Translations under genes and position numbers: made by a program
Part shown: one piece after another, positions 10,006 through 19,014 of the stretch
Layout: each line of letters starts with the position of its first letter
Numbering within the stretch: the first letter of the stretch is position 1
Assembly (NCBI RefSeq): GCF_900102215.1
Contig: NZ_FNBG01000002.1
Location: forward strand, 189,084-253,083
Length of the DNA: 64,000 nt
Direction of reading: 5' to 3'
Source of the DNA: Fontibacillus panacisegetis
GTDB lineage: Bacteria; Bacillota; Bacilli; Paenibacillales; Paenibacillaceae
The notes under the pieces: generated by a model
Database searches by the model: none
What the model was told of the DNA's origin: nothing
Seen by the model: the letters and a program-made list of their open reading frames with translations, nothing else

Positions 10006-10884
10006 TTATTTATCCTCCTTGATCAACAAGCGTTGCAGCATGGTGGCGATAATAACGATAAAGAGGAGAACGACTGCCATGGCAGAAGCCAGACCCAATT
10101 TGTTATACTTGAACGCTGTTGTTACAGTCTGGATAACGAATGTATTACTACCGTTAGAACCACCGGTCATAATATATGGAATGTCAAAGGCACTGATCGC
10201 ACCACTTATCGCAAGAATCAGGTTCAATTGAACAATTTGCTTGATGCTCGGAAGAATAATATGTCTGAATTGATGCCATCGATTAGCACCGTCTATTTCT
10301 GCAGCTTCATAAATATCCTTGCCGATCGAGGAAATTGCCCCCAGGAAAATAATAAAGTTAAAGCCCATGTATCTCCATATAGCGGCACCTGCTAAAGAAA
10401 CGTTGATGATTTTAGGATTAAGCAGCCATCCTTGAATAAAGTCTCCCAACCCTACAGCGCGCAAGATGGTATCAAGCGTTCCGTCAGGTCTGAAGAAGAA
10501 CAGGAAGATAAAGCCGATGGCTACACCATTTAATAGGTAAGGAAAAAACAAAACACCCTTAAAGAAGTTTTTGAATTTCACATTAAAGCTGAGAATGGTT
10601 GCAAAATACAGGGCGATCGCCATCTGCACAAATGATGCAGCAAAGTAATACAAGCTGACTTTAAAAACGGAAAAATACTTAGGATCCGTAAATATAGTTT
10701 TATAATTATCAAAGCCCACATAATCAAAGCTTTTGCTATAGCCATTCCAGTTGGTAAAGCTGTACTTGAACATATTGAATACGGGCAAATAAGCAAGGGT
10801 GAACAATAAAACGACCGGAATCAGGGAAAAGGAAATAATAATAATTTTCCGCTGTGCTTTATAGCTTAAATTTTTAAACACCAC
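10006..10884 (-). CDS. Carbohydrate ABC transporter permease (MalF/UgpA-like, CUT1)
   Basis: The 292-residue polytopic membrane protein carries the EAA motif YEAAEIDGANRWHQFRHIIL. Translation starts at GTG 10884 or the adjacent GTG, behind GGAGG; the ATG inside that ribosome binding region is in another frame and stops after four codons. It is the first permease after the solute-binding protein and partners the MalG-like permease at 9169. The 130-nt gap to the binding-protein gene contains a stable hairpin, a common arrangement that lets the binding protein be made in excess. Confidence 0.92.
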   Translation of the reverse strand: MVFKNLSYKAQRKIIIISFSLIPVVLLFTLAYLPVFNMFKYSFTNWNGYSKSFDYVGFDNYKTIFTDPKYFSVFKVSLYYFAASFVQMAIALYFATILSFNVKFKNFFKGVLFFPYLLNGVAIGFIFLFFFRPDGTLDTILRAVGLGDFIQGWLLNPKIINVSLAGAAIWRYMGFNFIIFLGAISSIGKDIYEAAEIDGANRWHQFRHIILPSIKQIVQLNLILAISGAISAFDIPYIMTGGSNGSNTFVIQTVTTAFKYNKLGLASAMAVVLLFIVIIATMLQRLLIKEDK

Positions 10885-10943
10885 TCATACCTCCAATAAA
10901 TCTAGCTGTATACATTTTCACGTCAACGCGAATGAACAGTGTA

Positions 10944-10973
10944 AGGGAAACGCACTATGTCGTACGTTTCCCT
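10944..10973 (-). other. Hairpin between binding-protein and permease genes
   Basis: AGGGAAACG at 10944-10952 pairs perfectly with CGTTTCCCT at 10965-10973 around a 12-nt loop. In the operon direction no U-run follows, so it looks like an mRNA stabiliser or processing site protecting the 3' end of the binding-protein message rather than a full terminator. Confidence 0.6.
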
Positions 10974-11016
10974 ATCCATATTCATCTAACCTCAACTAGA
11001 TATAAACGGTCATCTA

Positions 11017-12363
11017 TTATTGAGCTACTTTTGCACGCGCCTTCACCCATGCATCGTTCAAATCCTTCATAATATCATCATAGGATTCGTTTGTGTTACC
11101 AATTGCCGCTTCGATAATGCGTTTCTTGAACTCAGGCTGATTGAGACCAATTTCACCCTCTTTGTCGATCTTGTCAACCAGACCCTCTTGTCCTTCCTTG
11201 GCAGGACTTTTCAATTCAAACTTAATGTCAGTGCCTTCAAATTGCTTCAGAGAGCTAGGAAGCTCCGCACCGATAACCGGACTCATACCGCCAACTTGTT
11301 CGGTCGGGTAACCGGATTCCTTAACGAACCAATCGAGCCATGCTCTAGCCGCTTCTTTATTTTTACTTTGCTTGCTAATTGAAAGATTATAGTCACCAGA
11401 CAAAGGCATAATGACTTCAGATGCGTTTGTAGGGAACGGCATATAGGCAATATCATCAGGATTTTCAGCTAGCCCTTGAATTTGCACGATTGCCCAGGAA
11501 CCAAGCACCATAGCTCCGATTTTCCCATTAGCCAAATCAGCCTTGGAAGCTTCCCAGTTCGTTGTTGTCGGGTCAGCTTCGATCAAGCCTTCTTTGGCAG
11601 CGTCATACATTACTTTGTACAAATCATAATGCGGTTTGCCCGGAACAAAGTTTTCATCCGAATTTGGCTGCTCCACATTGACATAATCCACATTGCCTGC
11701 AACCGTCGTAAGCGACCCCTCCCACTGAGTCAAAGGCCAGGAATCAGCATAGTTGGTGTACAAAGGAACAATCGAGCTGTCTTTTGCTTTAATCGCTTTC
11801 AATGCGTTCAAGAATTCATCCGGTGTTCTAGGGGCAGTAGTCACACCTGCATTTTCAAACACTTTTTTGTTATACAAAATACCGGAGAAGTTAACAGCGG
11901 TAGGAATACCGTACGCCTTTCCATCTACCGTTTTTTCCTCAAGAGCGATGTATTCCTTGCTCAGATCGGAAAACTCGCCAAGCGGCTCAAAAAAGTCTGC
12001 AGCATCTTTAAGAGGAATGCTTGAAGGGAACAGCAAAACGTCACCATAGTCATTTGAGTTCATACGAACTGTGATTTGTCCTTCAAAGTCGGACAGAGCC
12101 TGGAAGTTTACCTTCACATCAGGATAAATCTTGTTGAATTCAGCAGCGTATTCTTTGAACACTGTATCCACAATATCTGTTCTTTGCGTGATTACAGTGA
12201 TCTCCCCGCTAGGCTTTCCGGTTTGTTCTGTTGCTTCTCCATTGCTTCCGGTATTAGCACCCGTATTCGTGCTGCCCGTATTCTTGTTCGAAGAACAACC
12301 AGCCATCATTGCTACTACGAGAATTAACGCCATAAACCCAAAAAACACTTTGTTCTTTCTCAT
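11017..12363 (-). CDS. Extracellular solute-binding lipoprotein of a CUT1 sugar ABC transporter
   Basis: The 448-residue protein starts with a lipoprotein signal peptide ending VAMMAGC, giving Cys23 as the lipidated residue, then an Asn/Thr/Gly-rich tether and a family 1 solute-binding fold with the typical GSWA region. It should capture oligosaccharides at the membrane surface and hand them to the two permeases encoded downstream. It is the first gene of the mannan operon, following the promoter at 12416-12444, and the ATG follows GAGAGGGG. Substrate is assigned from the GH26/GH113/GH130 neighbours, not from the protein itself. Confidence 0.92.
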   Translation of the reverse strand: MRKNKVFFGFMALILVVAMMAGCSSNKNTGSTNTGANTGSNGEATEQTGKPSGEITVITQRTDIVDTVFKEYAAEFNKIYPDVKVNFQALSDFEGQITVRMNSNDYGDVLLFPSSIPLKDAADFFEPLGEFSDLSKEYIALEEKTVDGKAYGIPTAVNFSGILYNKKVFENAGVTTAPRTPDEFLNALKAIKAKDSSIVPLYTNYADSWPLTQWEGSLTTVAGNVDYVNVEQPNSDENFVPGKPHYDLYKVMYDAAKEGLIEADPTTTNWEASKADLANGKIGAMVLGSWAIVQIQGLAENPDDIAYMPFPTNASEVIMPLSGDYNLSISKQSKNKEAARAWLDWFVKESGYPTEQVGGMSPVIGAELPSSLKQFEGTDIKFELKSPAKEGQEGLVDKIDKEGEIGLNQPEFKKRIIEAAIGNTNESYDDIMKDLNDAWVKARAKVAQ

Positions 12364-12394
12364 TTCTTAACCCCTCTCAACGTTGTGAATTAAG

Positions 12395-12404
12395 TTATCG
12401 ATAA
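12395..12404. promoter_or_regulatory. Palindrome TTATCGATAA just downstream of the mannan promoter (candidate LacI operator)
   Basis: The perfect 10-bp palindrome, inside the near-palindrome AGTTATCGATAAACT, lies about 5-14 nt past the predicted transcription start of the minus-strand operon. That is a typical repression site. A LacI gene begins 215 bp away on the other strand, so autologous control is plausible but unproven. Confidence 0.4.
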
Positions 12405-12415
12405 ACTACAAACTT

Positions 12416-12444
12416 ATTCTATATTGAATACGCTTTCTAGTCAA
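12416..12444 (-). promoter_or_regulatory. Sigma-A promoter of the mannan transport/degradation operon
   Basis: On the minus strand TTGACT (12444-12439) and TAGAAT (12421-12416) are separated by exactly 17 nt. Each hexamer is one base off consensus. It lies 53 nt upstream of the solute-binding protein start. The spacer contains AAGCG, reminiscent of LacI/CcpA-type half-sites. Confidence 0.8.
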
Positions 12445-12619
12445 TCCTTTAACAACAATTTTTTTAGTTTTTAATTTATATGTTAACTAATTATTACTTT
12501 ATAATAACTTATGATTAATTTATCTTTTTATTTGGCAAGTATAATTGTATACTAAGTTTAGTAAACGCTCTTATAAGCTGATTCCGGAACAAAGTAAATC
12601 AGGATGGTGAATAAAGTAA

Positions 12620-13627
12620 ATGAGAAGCAACATTACAATGAAAGATATCGCGGACAAATTGGGAGTCAGTAGTGTCACGGTATCTAAGGCGCTTAACGAT
12701 AAAGAAGGAGTTAGCGACAACTTAAAAATCAAAATCAAAAAAGTCGCTGGTGAAATGGGTTATCGATTTAATTCTGCCGCCAAGTCAATTAAAGACGGGC
12801 TATCTTATAATATAGGCGTAATGATCCCCCACCGATTCACCGGAGTAAATGAGTCTTTCTATCTTCGTGTATATCAGGAAATTGCAATTCATCTGGATCA
12901 CTATGGATACTTCGGTATTTTGAATATTTTAAGCAACGAAGATGAGGAGCAGCTAAATTTTCCCCGAGTCTACAGTGAGAACAAAGTCGATGGCATTATC
13001 ATTCTTGGACAGGTTGGCAAAAAGTATATAGAGACAGTTCAAAACATGGAGCTTCCTAAACTTTTCCTGGATTTTTACGACGAACATGCTGATATAGACT
13101 CGATCATTACGGACAATTTCTATGGAGCCTATGAAATTACTAACTATCTGATACAATGCGGTCACAGGGAAATCGCTTACGTTGGCAACATTTATTCCAC
13201 AAGCAGCATACAAGACCGGTTTCTGGGGTATTACAAATCCTTGCTTGAGCATGGACTTTCCTATGATGAGCAATTACTGCTGAACGATCGTGATGAACGA
13301 GGAACATACATCGATATTCAGCTGCCTGAGAAAATGCCTACTGCATTTGTCTGCAACTGTGATCAGGTTGCCTACAATTTATGTGAAAGACTGACCAGCT
13401 TGGGTTACAGTATTCCACAGGATTTCTCTGTCGTAGGGTTTGACAACGATATCTATGCAACCCTTGCCAATCCTCAGCTAACCACCGTAGAGGTTGATAT
13501 TCAGGAGATGGCTCGTACAGCAGTGAAATCGATTATGGATAAAGTAGCAAACCCGAATCGCCGCAACGGACGTGTTCTCGTTCAAGGAAATATCATTTAT
13601 CGAGACTCTGTTCGCAAAACAAACTAA
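12620..13627 (+). CDS. LacI-family transcriptional regulator
   Basis: The 335-residue protein has the LacI N-terminal helix-turn-helix (KDIADKLGVSSVTVSKALN) and hinge at about 1-60, followed by a periplasmic-binding-protein-like effector domain with the typical FNSAAKSIK and VVGFDN stretches. It is transcribed divergently from the mannan operon and lies just before the GH113 operon, so it probably represses one or both until a mannan-derived sugar binds. A strong terminator follows. The ribosome binding region, AGGATGGTGA, is weaker than in neighbouring genes, consistent with a low-abundance repressor. Confidence 0.9.
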   Translation: MRSNITMKDIADKLGVSSVTVSKALNDKEGVSDNLKIKIKKVAGEMGYRFNSAAKSIKDGLSYNIGVMIPHRFTGVNESFYLRVYQEIAIHLDHYGYFGILNILSNEDEEQLNFPRVYSENKVDGIIILGQVGKKYIETVQNMELPKLFLDFYDEHADIDSIITDNFYGAYEITNYLIQCGHREIAYVGNIYSTSSIQDRFLGYYKSLLEHGLSYDEQLLLNDRDERGTYIDIQLPEKMPTAFVCNCDQVAYNLCERLTSLGYSIPQDFSVVGFDNDIYATLANPQLTTVEVDIQEMARTAVKSIMDKVANPNRRNGRVLVQGNIIYRDSVRKTN

Positions 13628-13667
13628 TACAGTGCTGATTCACCTCCATTTTAAAAACGTTTTATAT

Positions 13668-13716
13668 AAAACGCTTAAGACAGAGCTTTTCCCCTTCTGT
13701 CTCAAGCGTTTTTTTA
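13668..13716 (+). terminator. Rho-independent terminator of lacI
   Basis: AACGCTTAAGACAGA pairs with TCTGTCTCAAGCGTT apart from one mismatch, followed by a run of T. It closes the first LacI transcript before the GH113 operon. Confidence 0.9.
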
Positions 13717-13827
13717 TCTCTTGAATCTAACTGATCAATAACAGACACACTAACAGTATTGCCCTTATTATTCATTCCACTTCGCCTTTTTATACCTGTT
13801 TCGCCATTATATTTTTACTTTTAAGTA

Positions 13828-13857
13828 TTGATATTCTGATTCATTCCGTTATATAGT
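13828..13857 (+). promoter_or_regulatory. Candidate sigma-A promoter of the GH113-epimerase-GH130 operon
   Basis: TTGATA at 13828-13833 and TATAGT at 13852-13857 are 18 nt apart, about 100 nt upstream of the GH113 start. Downstream, ACTAACAAA-like nonamers occur twice in tandem at about 13889-13907 and could be regulator sites. Most of 13717-13957 is otherwise AT-rich and featureless. Confidence 0.55.
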
Positions 13858-13957
13858 ATGCTTGTGATTTAAATTTTGTTATATTTTATGCTAACAAATA
13901 CTAACAAAAGGAGATTGGATGATCATTTAACTCAATTTAACAACCGGGGTGAACACA

Positions 13958-14923
13958 ATGAAACAAACAGAACACTACGTTGCCGGAATGACATGGGGCT
14001 TTATGGGCATTCGAGGAACTTGGGGCATCGAGGCAGCATCCTCTTCCATGGAGGTTATGGCAAAAACAACCGGAATCAATTGGACAACAATCGCCTTTTC
14101 AGCTCTTCAAGCAACCGCTTTTTCTACAGATATTCCCTACTGGGAAGAGCCGACTGTAACTGACGATGAGGTTAAATGGAGTATTTCAAAAGCTAAATCT
14201 CTTGGCTTAAAGGTTTGCCTGAAACCAATTGTCAATTGTGCTGACGGAACATGGCGGGCACACATTAATTTTTTCGACAAGGACGTACCTTGTGAGCCGA
14301 AATGGAGTGATTGGTTCACTTCATATAGCAATTACATTTTGCATTTTGCGCAAATCGCTGAGGACACCGGGTGTGAAATGCTCTGCATTGGCTGTGAAAT
14401 GGTTCAAACCGATCGCCGTGAGAATGAGTGGCGGCAGTTGATATCACAAGTAAGAGAAGTCTATAGCGGAATTCTTACGTATAACTGTGATAAATATCAG
14501 GAGGATAACGTAACCTGGTGGGACGATCTTGATCTGATCAGTTCAAGCGGCTATTACCCCATTCATGATTGGGATACACAGCTTGATCGCATTGAAGCGG
14601 TAGTAAAGAAATTCAATAAGCCTTTCATCTTCATGGAAGCCGGGTGTCCGAGCAGAATCGGTTCAGCAGCTATTCCGAATGATTGGAACCTTCAAGGTGA
14701 AGCAAATGAAACCGAGCAGGCAAATTATTATCGTCAAATGCTAAGCAAGTGCAGTACAAGGGATTGGGTAGGCGGCTTTATGTTATGGGATTGGCCAGCT
14801 CAACTTTATGATCGAAGTCAGAGTTCTTCTGATGACGGTTACTGTGTTTACGGTAAAGAGGCTGAGAAAGTCATTAGAGAGTACTATGCTGCCAAACTAC
14901 AGAGTGCAGACGCTCTCTCATAG
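13958..14923 (+). CDS. GH113 beta-1,4-mannanase, cytoplasmic
   Basis: The 321-residue protein has no signal peptide and resembles the GH113 mannanases first described in Alicyclobacillus. Supporting stretches are LKPIVNCADGTWRA, the putative acid/base Glu in LCIGCEM and the putative nucleophile Glu in FIFMEAGCPSR. The ATG at 13958 lies 7 nt after GGGGTGA; an in-frame GTG at 13949 overlaps that site. It should shorten imported mannooligosaccharides to mannobiose, feeding the epimerase encoded 11 nt downstream. A four-codon mini-ORF with its own ribosome binding site lies just upstream at 13919. Confidence 0.85.
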   Translation: MKQTEHYVAGMTWGFMGIRGTWGIEAASSSMEVMAKTTGINWTTIAFSALQATAFSTDIPYWEEPTVTDDEVKWSISKAKSLGLKVCLKPIVNCADGTWRAHINFFDKDVPCEPKWSDWFTSYSNYILHFAQIAEDTGCEMLCIGCEMVQTDRRENEWRQLISQVREVYSGILTYNCDKYQEDNVTWWDDLDLISSSGYYPIHDWDTQLDRIEAVVKKFNKPFIFMEAGCPSRIGSAAIPNDWNLQGEANETEQANYYRQMLSKCSTRDWVGGFMLWDWPAQLYDRSQSSSDDGYCVYGKEAEKVIREYYAAKLQSADALS

Positions 14924-14934
14924 AGGAGGATATT

Positions 14935-16140
14935 TTGATTATGGATGCAATTAAATGGAGCCAGCAGCTGGATCAGGAGCTAAAAGATAACATTCTCCAG
15001 TTTTGGATGGACAAAAGCGTGGATACAACACGCGGAGGCTTTTATGGCGAGATCGACCAGAAGCTCCAAGTAAATGAAAATGCTGAAAAAAGTTTAGTGC
15101 TGAATGCACGTATTTTATGGACTTTCTCAGCTGCTTACCGTCATTACAAAGACGCTAAGTATTTAGAAATCGCTAACGCGGCTTATGACTATCTGATTCA
15201 GCATTTTACGGATCAAACCTACGGGGGCTTCTACTGGATGGTGGACGCAGATGGAAATCCATCACAGGATAAGAAGCAAATTTATGGTCAAGCGTTTGTT
15301 ATCTACGCACTTGTAGAGTATTACCTTGCCGATCAGTGTCAGGCGGCTCTTGATTTATCCATTGAACTATACCATCTCATTGAAAAACACAGCTACGACA
15401 AGCTCCATAAAGGCTATATCGAGGCCGTAGGATGCAACTGGAAGCAAACAGGGAACTTAAGTCTAAGCAGCAAAGATCTCAATGAGAAAAAATCAATGAA
15501 TACCCATCTTCATGTACTGGAAGCGTACACCAACTTGTACCGTGTATGGAAATCGCCAGAGTTGACTCAAAGTCTTGCGGAGTTGATTGAGGTGACAATT
15601 GAACGGATCGTAGACCCTGCCACCGGACATTTCCTCCTCTTCTTCGATGAAGAATGGAATGTAAAGAGTTCTCATATTTCCTACGGCCATGATATTGAAG
15701 GCAGCTGGCTACTTTTCGAGGCAGCAGAGGTGCTTCAGGATGAGCAGATTTTAGAACACGTTAAGTCTGTTGCAATTACTATGGCAGAAGCAGTCTATAC
15801 CAAAGGCATCGATCAAGATGGAGGCATATGGAACGAGGCCGGCCCAGGAGGACTTATCGATACGAATAAGGACTGGTGGCCACAAGCCGAGGCAATGGTC
15901 GGCTTCTATAATGCTTACGAATTAACTGGAGATGTCAAATTCAGAGACGCTGCCATCCGCTCCTGGGAATTCATTCAGCAATTTATTGTAGATCATGAAT
16001 ATGGAGAATGGCATTGGGGGGTTACGCAAAACGGTGTACCACTGCCTAACGAACCAAAAATCAGTGCTTGGAAATGCCCATATCATAACAGCAGAGCTTG
16101 TTTTGAGATGCTGACTCGTGTTCAAAGAGAAACACACTAA
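14935..16140 (+). CDS. Cellobiose 2-epimerase (AGE superfamily)
   Basis: This 401-residue (alpha/alpha)6-barrel enzyme converts the reducing-end glucose or mannose of beta-1,4 disaccharides, here mannobiose to mannosyl-glucose. Diagnostic histidine segments are [22 protein letters not shown] and [12 protein letters not shown], with [11 protein letters not shown] between them. The start is either TTG 14935, 5 nt after AGGAGG, or ATG 14941, 11 nt after it. It sits between the GH113 mannanase and the mannosylglucose-phosphorylase-type GH130, which is the known pathway order in mannan degraders such as Ruminococcus albus. Confidence 0.9.
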   Translation: MIMDAIKWSQQLDQELKDNILQFWMDKSVDTTRGGFYGEIDQKLQVNENAEKSLVLNARILWTFSAAYRHYKDAKYLEIANAAYDYLIQHFTDQTYGGFYWMVDADGNPSQDKKQIYGQAFVIYALVEYYLADQCQAALDLSIELYHLIEKHSYDKLHKGYIEAVGCNWKQTGNLSLSSKDLNEKKSMNTHLHVLEAYTNLYRVWKSPELTQSLAELIEVTIERIVDPATGHFLLFFDEEWNVKSSHISYGHDIEGSWLLFEAAEVLQDEQILEHVKSVAITMAEAVYTKGIDQDGGIWNEAGPGGLIDTNKDWWPQAEAMVGFYNAYELTGDVKFRDAAIRSWEFIQQFIVDHEYGEWHWGVTQNGVPLPNEPKISAWKCPYHNSRACFEMLTRVQRETH

Positions 16141-16165
16141 TAATATTTATTTGGAGGGTAACAAT

Positions 16166-17344
16166 ATGAGTTTATTCGAACAAAGAAAACAACAACTAAC
16201 AGAAAGTTATGAATCATTGACCAGTCGTAAAAATGAAAAAATGCCTTTGGGTAATGGAGTTTATGATCGTTATCGCTACCCTGTATTAACTGCAGATCAT
16301 GCGCCGTTGATCTGGAAATATGATTTTAACCCTGCAACCAACCCTTACTTCTCAGAGAGACTTGGAGTTAACGGAGTATTTAACCCTGGAGCCATACAAT
16401 TGAATGGTAAATTCTATTTGGTTGCCCGTGTCGAAGGAGTTGATCGCAAATCATTTTTTGCTGTAGCAGAAAGTGATAATGGTGTCGACGGATTCCGCTT
16501 CTGGGATCACCCTGTTGTATTGCCAGAAACGGATGTACCAGATACTAACGTATATGATATGCGTGTTGTCCAACATGAAGATGGATGGATCTATGGCCTG
16601 TTCTGTACAGAAAGAAAAGACCCTGACGCGCCTCGTGGAGATCTATCTAGTGCAGTCGCTCAATGTGGTATTGCTCGTACCAAGGACCTTATCACTTGGG
16701 AAAGACTTGATGATCTGAAAACAGGTTCAGCACAACAACGCAATGTAGTTCTCCACCCCGAATTTGTTGACGGCAAATACGCCTTCTACACTCGTCCACA
16801 GGATGGATTTATCGACACTGGATCAGGCGGCGGCATCGGCTGGGGACTATCTGATTCCATCGAGCATGCAGTAATTGATAAAGAAATTATTATTGATGAG
16901 CGCCATTACCACACCATTAAAGAAGTGAAAAACGGTCAAGGACCTGCACCGATCAAAACAGACCGCGGCTGGCTTCATATCGCGCACGGTGTGCGTAACA
17001 CAGCAGCTGGACTCAGATACGTTCTGTATGCATTCCTTTCTGATCTTGACAAGCCGTATGAAGTGACTCACCGTCCAGGTGGACACTTTATTGCTCCAGA
17101 TGGCGAAGAGCGTGTTGGTGATGTATCTAACGTAGTATTCTGTAATGGGGTTATTGCAACCGAAGATGGTAATGTGTACATCTACTATGCTTCTTCCGAT
17201 ACTCGTGTGCATGTTGCTGCCACTACTGTAGACAAATTGCTGGATTACGTCACCAATACACCGGAAGATGCTATGCGCTCCTACGCTTCTGTTGAACAAA
17301 GAATTAGCTTGGTTGATCGTAATCTTGCGTTTAACAAAGCATAA
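16166..17344 (+). CDS. GH130 4-O-beta-mannosyl-glucose phosphorylase-type enzyme
   Basis: The 392-residue protein matches GH130 subfamily 1 in length and in motifs [17 protein letters not shown] (candidate catalytic Asp), [11 protein letters not shown] and VVLHPEFV. Enzymes of this group split mannosyl-glucose with phosphate to mannose-1-phosphate and glucose. The ATG at 16166 is 7 nt after GGAGGG; the frame is open upstream into the epimerase end but no better start exists. As product of the gene after the epimerase it completes the mannobiose route, while the GH130 at 8113 probably handles longer chains. Confidence 0.9.
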   Translation: MSLFEQRKQQLTESYESLTSRKNEKMPLGNGVYDRYRYPVLTADHAPLIWKYDFNPATNPYFSERLGVNGVFNPGAIQLNGKFYLVARVEGVDRKSFFAVAESDNGVDGFRFWDHPVVLPETDVPDTNVYDMRVVQHEDGWIYGLFCTERKDPDAPRGDLSSAVAQCGIARTKDLITWERLDDLKTGSAQQRNVVLHPEFVDGKYAFYTRPQDGFIDTGSGGGIGWGLSDSIEHAVIDKEIIIDERHYHTIKEVKNGQGPAPIKTDRGWLHIAHGVRNTAAGLRYVLYAFLSDLDKPYEVTHRPGGHFIAPDGEERVGDVSNVVFCNGVIATEDGNVYIYYASSDTRVHVAATTVDKLLDYVTNTPEDAMRSYASVEQRISLVDRNLAFNKA

Positions 17345-17377
17345 TTGATATCTTTTTCACCTAGATCTATGTAATAC

Positions 17378-17423
17378 AAAAGAGACGGCTGATCAGGAAT
17401 TATCCTTGTCCAACCGTCTCTTT
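17378..17423. terminator. Bidirectional terminator between GH130 and lacI genes
   Basis: AAAGAGACGG pairs with CCGTCTCTTT around a loop with a smaller inner hairpin. A- and T-runs on both sides allow it to serve both convergent transcripts. Confidence 0.85.
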
Positions 17424-17440
17424 ATTGTTTATATGTACAT

Positions 17441-18505
17441 CTAGGCACTTGGCGCAGACGTAGATTCTCTATGCACAAGTTCTGCAGATACAAGTATCTT
17501 CTCTATCGCTAGCTCAGATGATTGAATTCTTTCCAGAAGCTTCTTCACCGCCCGCTGACCCATTGCTTCCTTTGGTACGTGTACTGTAGTCAAGGCAGGC
17601 TGACTTCGGTAGGAGTCGTCAATATTATCAAAGCCAGTCACCGAAATTCCCTCCGGAACACAAATTCCATGTTTGGAAAGAACAGCTGTAACACTTATCG
17701 CAATAAAATCATTTGCACATATCAAAGCTGTAGGGATATCTTCTTTATTCCGTTGTTCCACAATCCATGACTCAAACTCTTCTGTCAAAAATTCACCACT
17801 GTCTACCCCGTTTATGGCAAGCATTGGATTACGCGGCGGCGGCACTTGCAGACCGTTCTGCTCAAGTGCTTCACGAAACCCGCCCCATCTGTCGCGAAAG
17901 CTTCGGGAAAAATGAACATCTCCAATAAAATGAAGACGAGTATGACCCAGACCGATGAGATGATTACATAACCTTGCAGTTGTATCCATATTGTTAGCAA
18001 AAACCGTATCCGTCGGAATAAGATCATCCTCATGATCGACCAACACCATCGGTATACCAAGGCGATGAACTTCAAGCAGCAGCTGAGATTCAATCTGACC
18101 GACACCGATCATTCCAAGTATTCCTTCAGGATTTAACACATGTATAAAATGATCCGCTCGAGACTCCGATACTATGACCATCCCCAGCCCATTTTGCTCC
18201 AATTCTTGTGAGATGCCCTCCATAATTTTGCCCCAGTATAGAGAATCTTTTGTCTGAAAACGAATGTTAGGCATCAACACAATAACGGATTGCTTGCCTG
18301 CTGGAGAGAGAGTCATCTGCTGCTCTGCGGTTTTATTTTTGATATATGCATTTTTCTGGGTAAAATACCCCAGCTGGGAAGCCGCCTGAATAACTCTGGA
18401 CTTCGTATGTTCATTTACTCCGCCTTTTCCTGATAGCGCTTTGGACACCACGAATTTCGACACGCCTAGATGATCAGCAATCTGCTGCATCGTTACCTTC
18501 TTCAA
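17441..18505 (-). CDS. LacI-family transcriptional regulator (second, convergent to the GH130 operon)
   Basis: The 354-residue protein begins with a LacI-type helix-turn-helix (MQQIADHLGVSKFVVSKALSG), followed by a linker and an effector-binding domain with VTGFDNID near the end. The TTG start at 18505 gives the usual few residues before the helix-turn-helix; an ATG five codons in would shorten it too much. Its sequence differs clearly from the regulator at 12620, so the mannan locus probably answers to two signals. Target operators are not obvious. Confidence 0.88.
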   Translation of the reverse strand: MKKVTMQQIADHLGVSKFVVSKALSGKGGVNEHTKSRVIQAASQLGYFTQKNAYIKNKTAEQQMTLSPAGKQSVIVLMPNIRFQTKDSLYWGKIMEGISQELEQNGLGMVIVSESRADHFIHVLNPEGILGMIGVGQIESQLLLEVHRLGIPMVLVDHEDDLIPTDTVFANNMDTTARLCNHLIGLGHTRLHFIGDVHFSRSFRDRWGGFREALEQNGLQVPPPRNPMLAINGVDSGEFLTEEFESWIVEQRNKEDIPTALICANDFIAISVTAVLSKHGICVPEGISVTGFDNIDDSYRSQPALTTVHVPKEAMGQRAVKKLLERIQSSELAIEKILVSAELVHRESTSAPSA

Positions 18506-18614
18506 CGTTATACTACCCCCGCTAACAATAACTGTTTGGATTACATTTATATTATTATAACAAAGACGCTTGCGGGGTTAAACCAATATTATCAATTGCC
18601 ATGGTTTATTTGAT

Positions 18615-18992
18615 TCATTCTGCTGAAGGTGTTGAAGGACCAAACAAGGAGGCAAACCAATGAATACCTTTGCGGGAAGCCTCCTGGAGCAAATGGGCCG
18701 TTTTATCAGCAAAGCGGTCTACTGCCGGCTCTACAGGAGCAGGCAGCAACAATTCAGCCGGAGTCGGGTTGGGTTGAGTGGCCTGCTGAATTCCTGTATT
18801 TTTCCCTCCGATCGGTGTGTTGTATGTCCCGCCAGGAAGATGGTTTGCATCATTTTCAATCACTGTATTGCTTTGGTTCCAGGCAGGCCCATATACAGTA
18901 CCTATCCCTGTCTCTGCCAGCTGCATACCCAATGTCACTCCAACAACGAGCAGCACAACGTACCCTACACCTCGTTTAATCGATTTTGCCAT
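18615..18992 (-). CDS. yqxA: YqxA-like membrane-anchored protein downstream of spoIIP
   Basis: The 125-residue protein has one N-terminal membrane helix (VGYVVLLVVGVTLGMQLAE) and a Pro-rich, probably extracytoplasmic remainder. Position immediately downstream of spoIIP matches yqxA of Bacillus subtilis, whose function is not established. In that genome lepA comes next; here the mannan locus follows instead. Confidence 0.75.
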   Translation of the reverse strand: MAKSIKRGVGYVVLLVVGVTLGMQLAETGIGTVYGPAWNQSNTVIENDANHLPGGTYNTPIGGKNTGIQQATQPNPTPAELLLPAPVEPAVDRFADKTAHLLQEASRKGIHWFASLFGPSTPSAE

Positions 18993-19014
18993 TAGCAGTT
19001 CCCCCTACTCCCTC

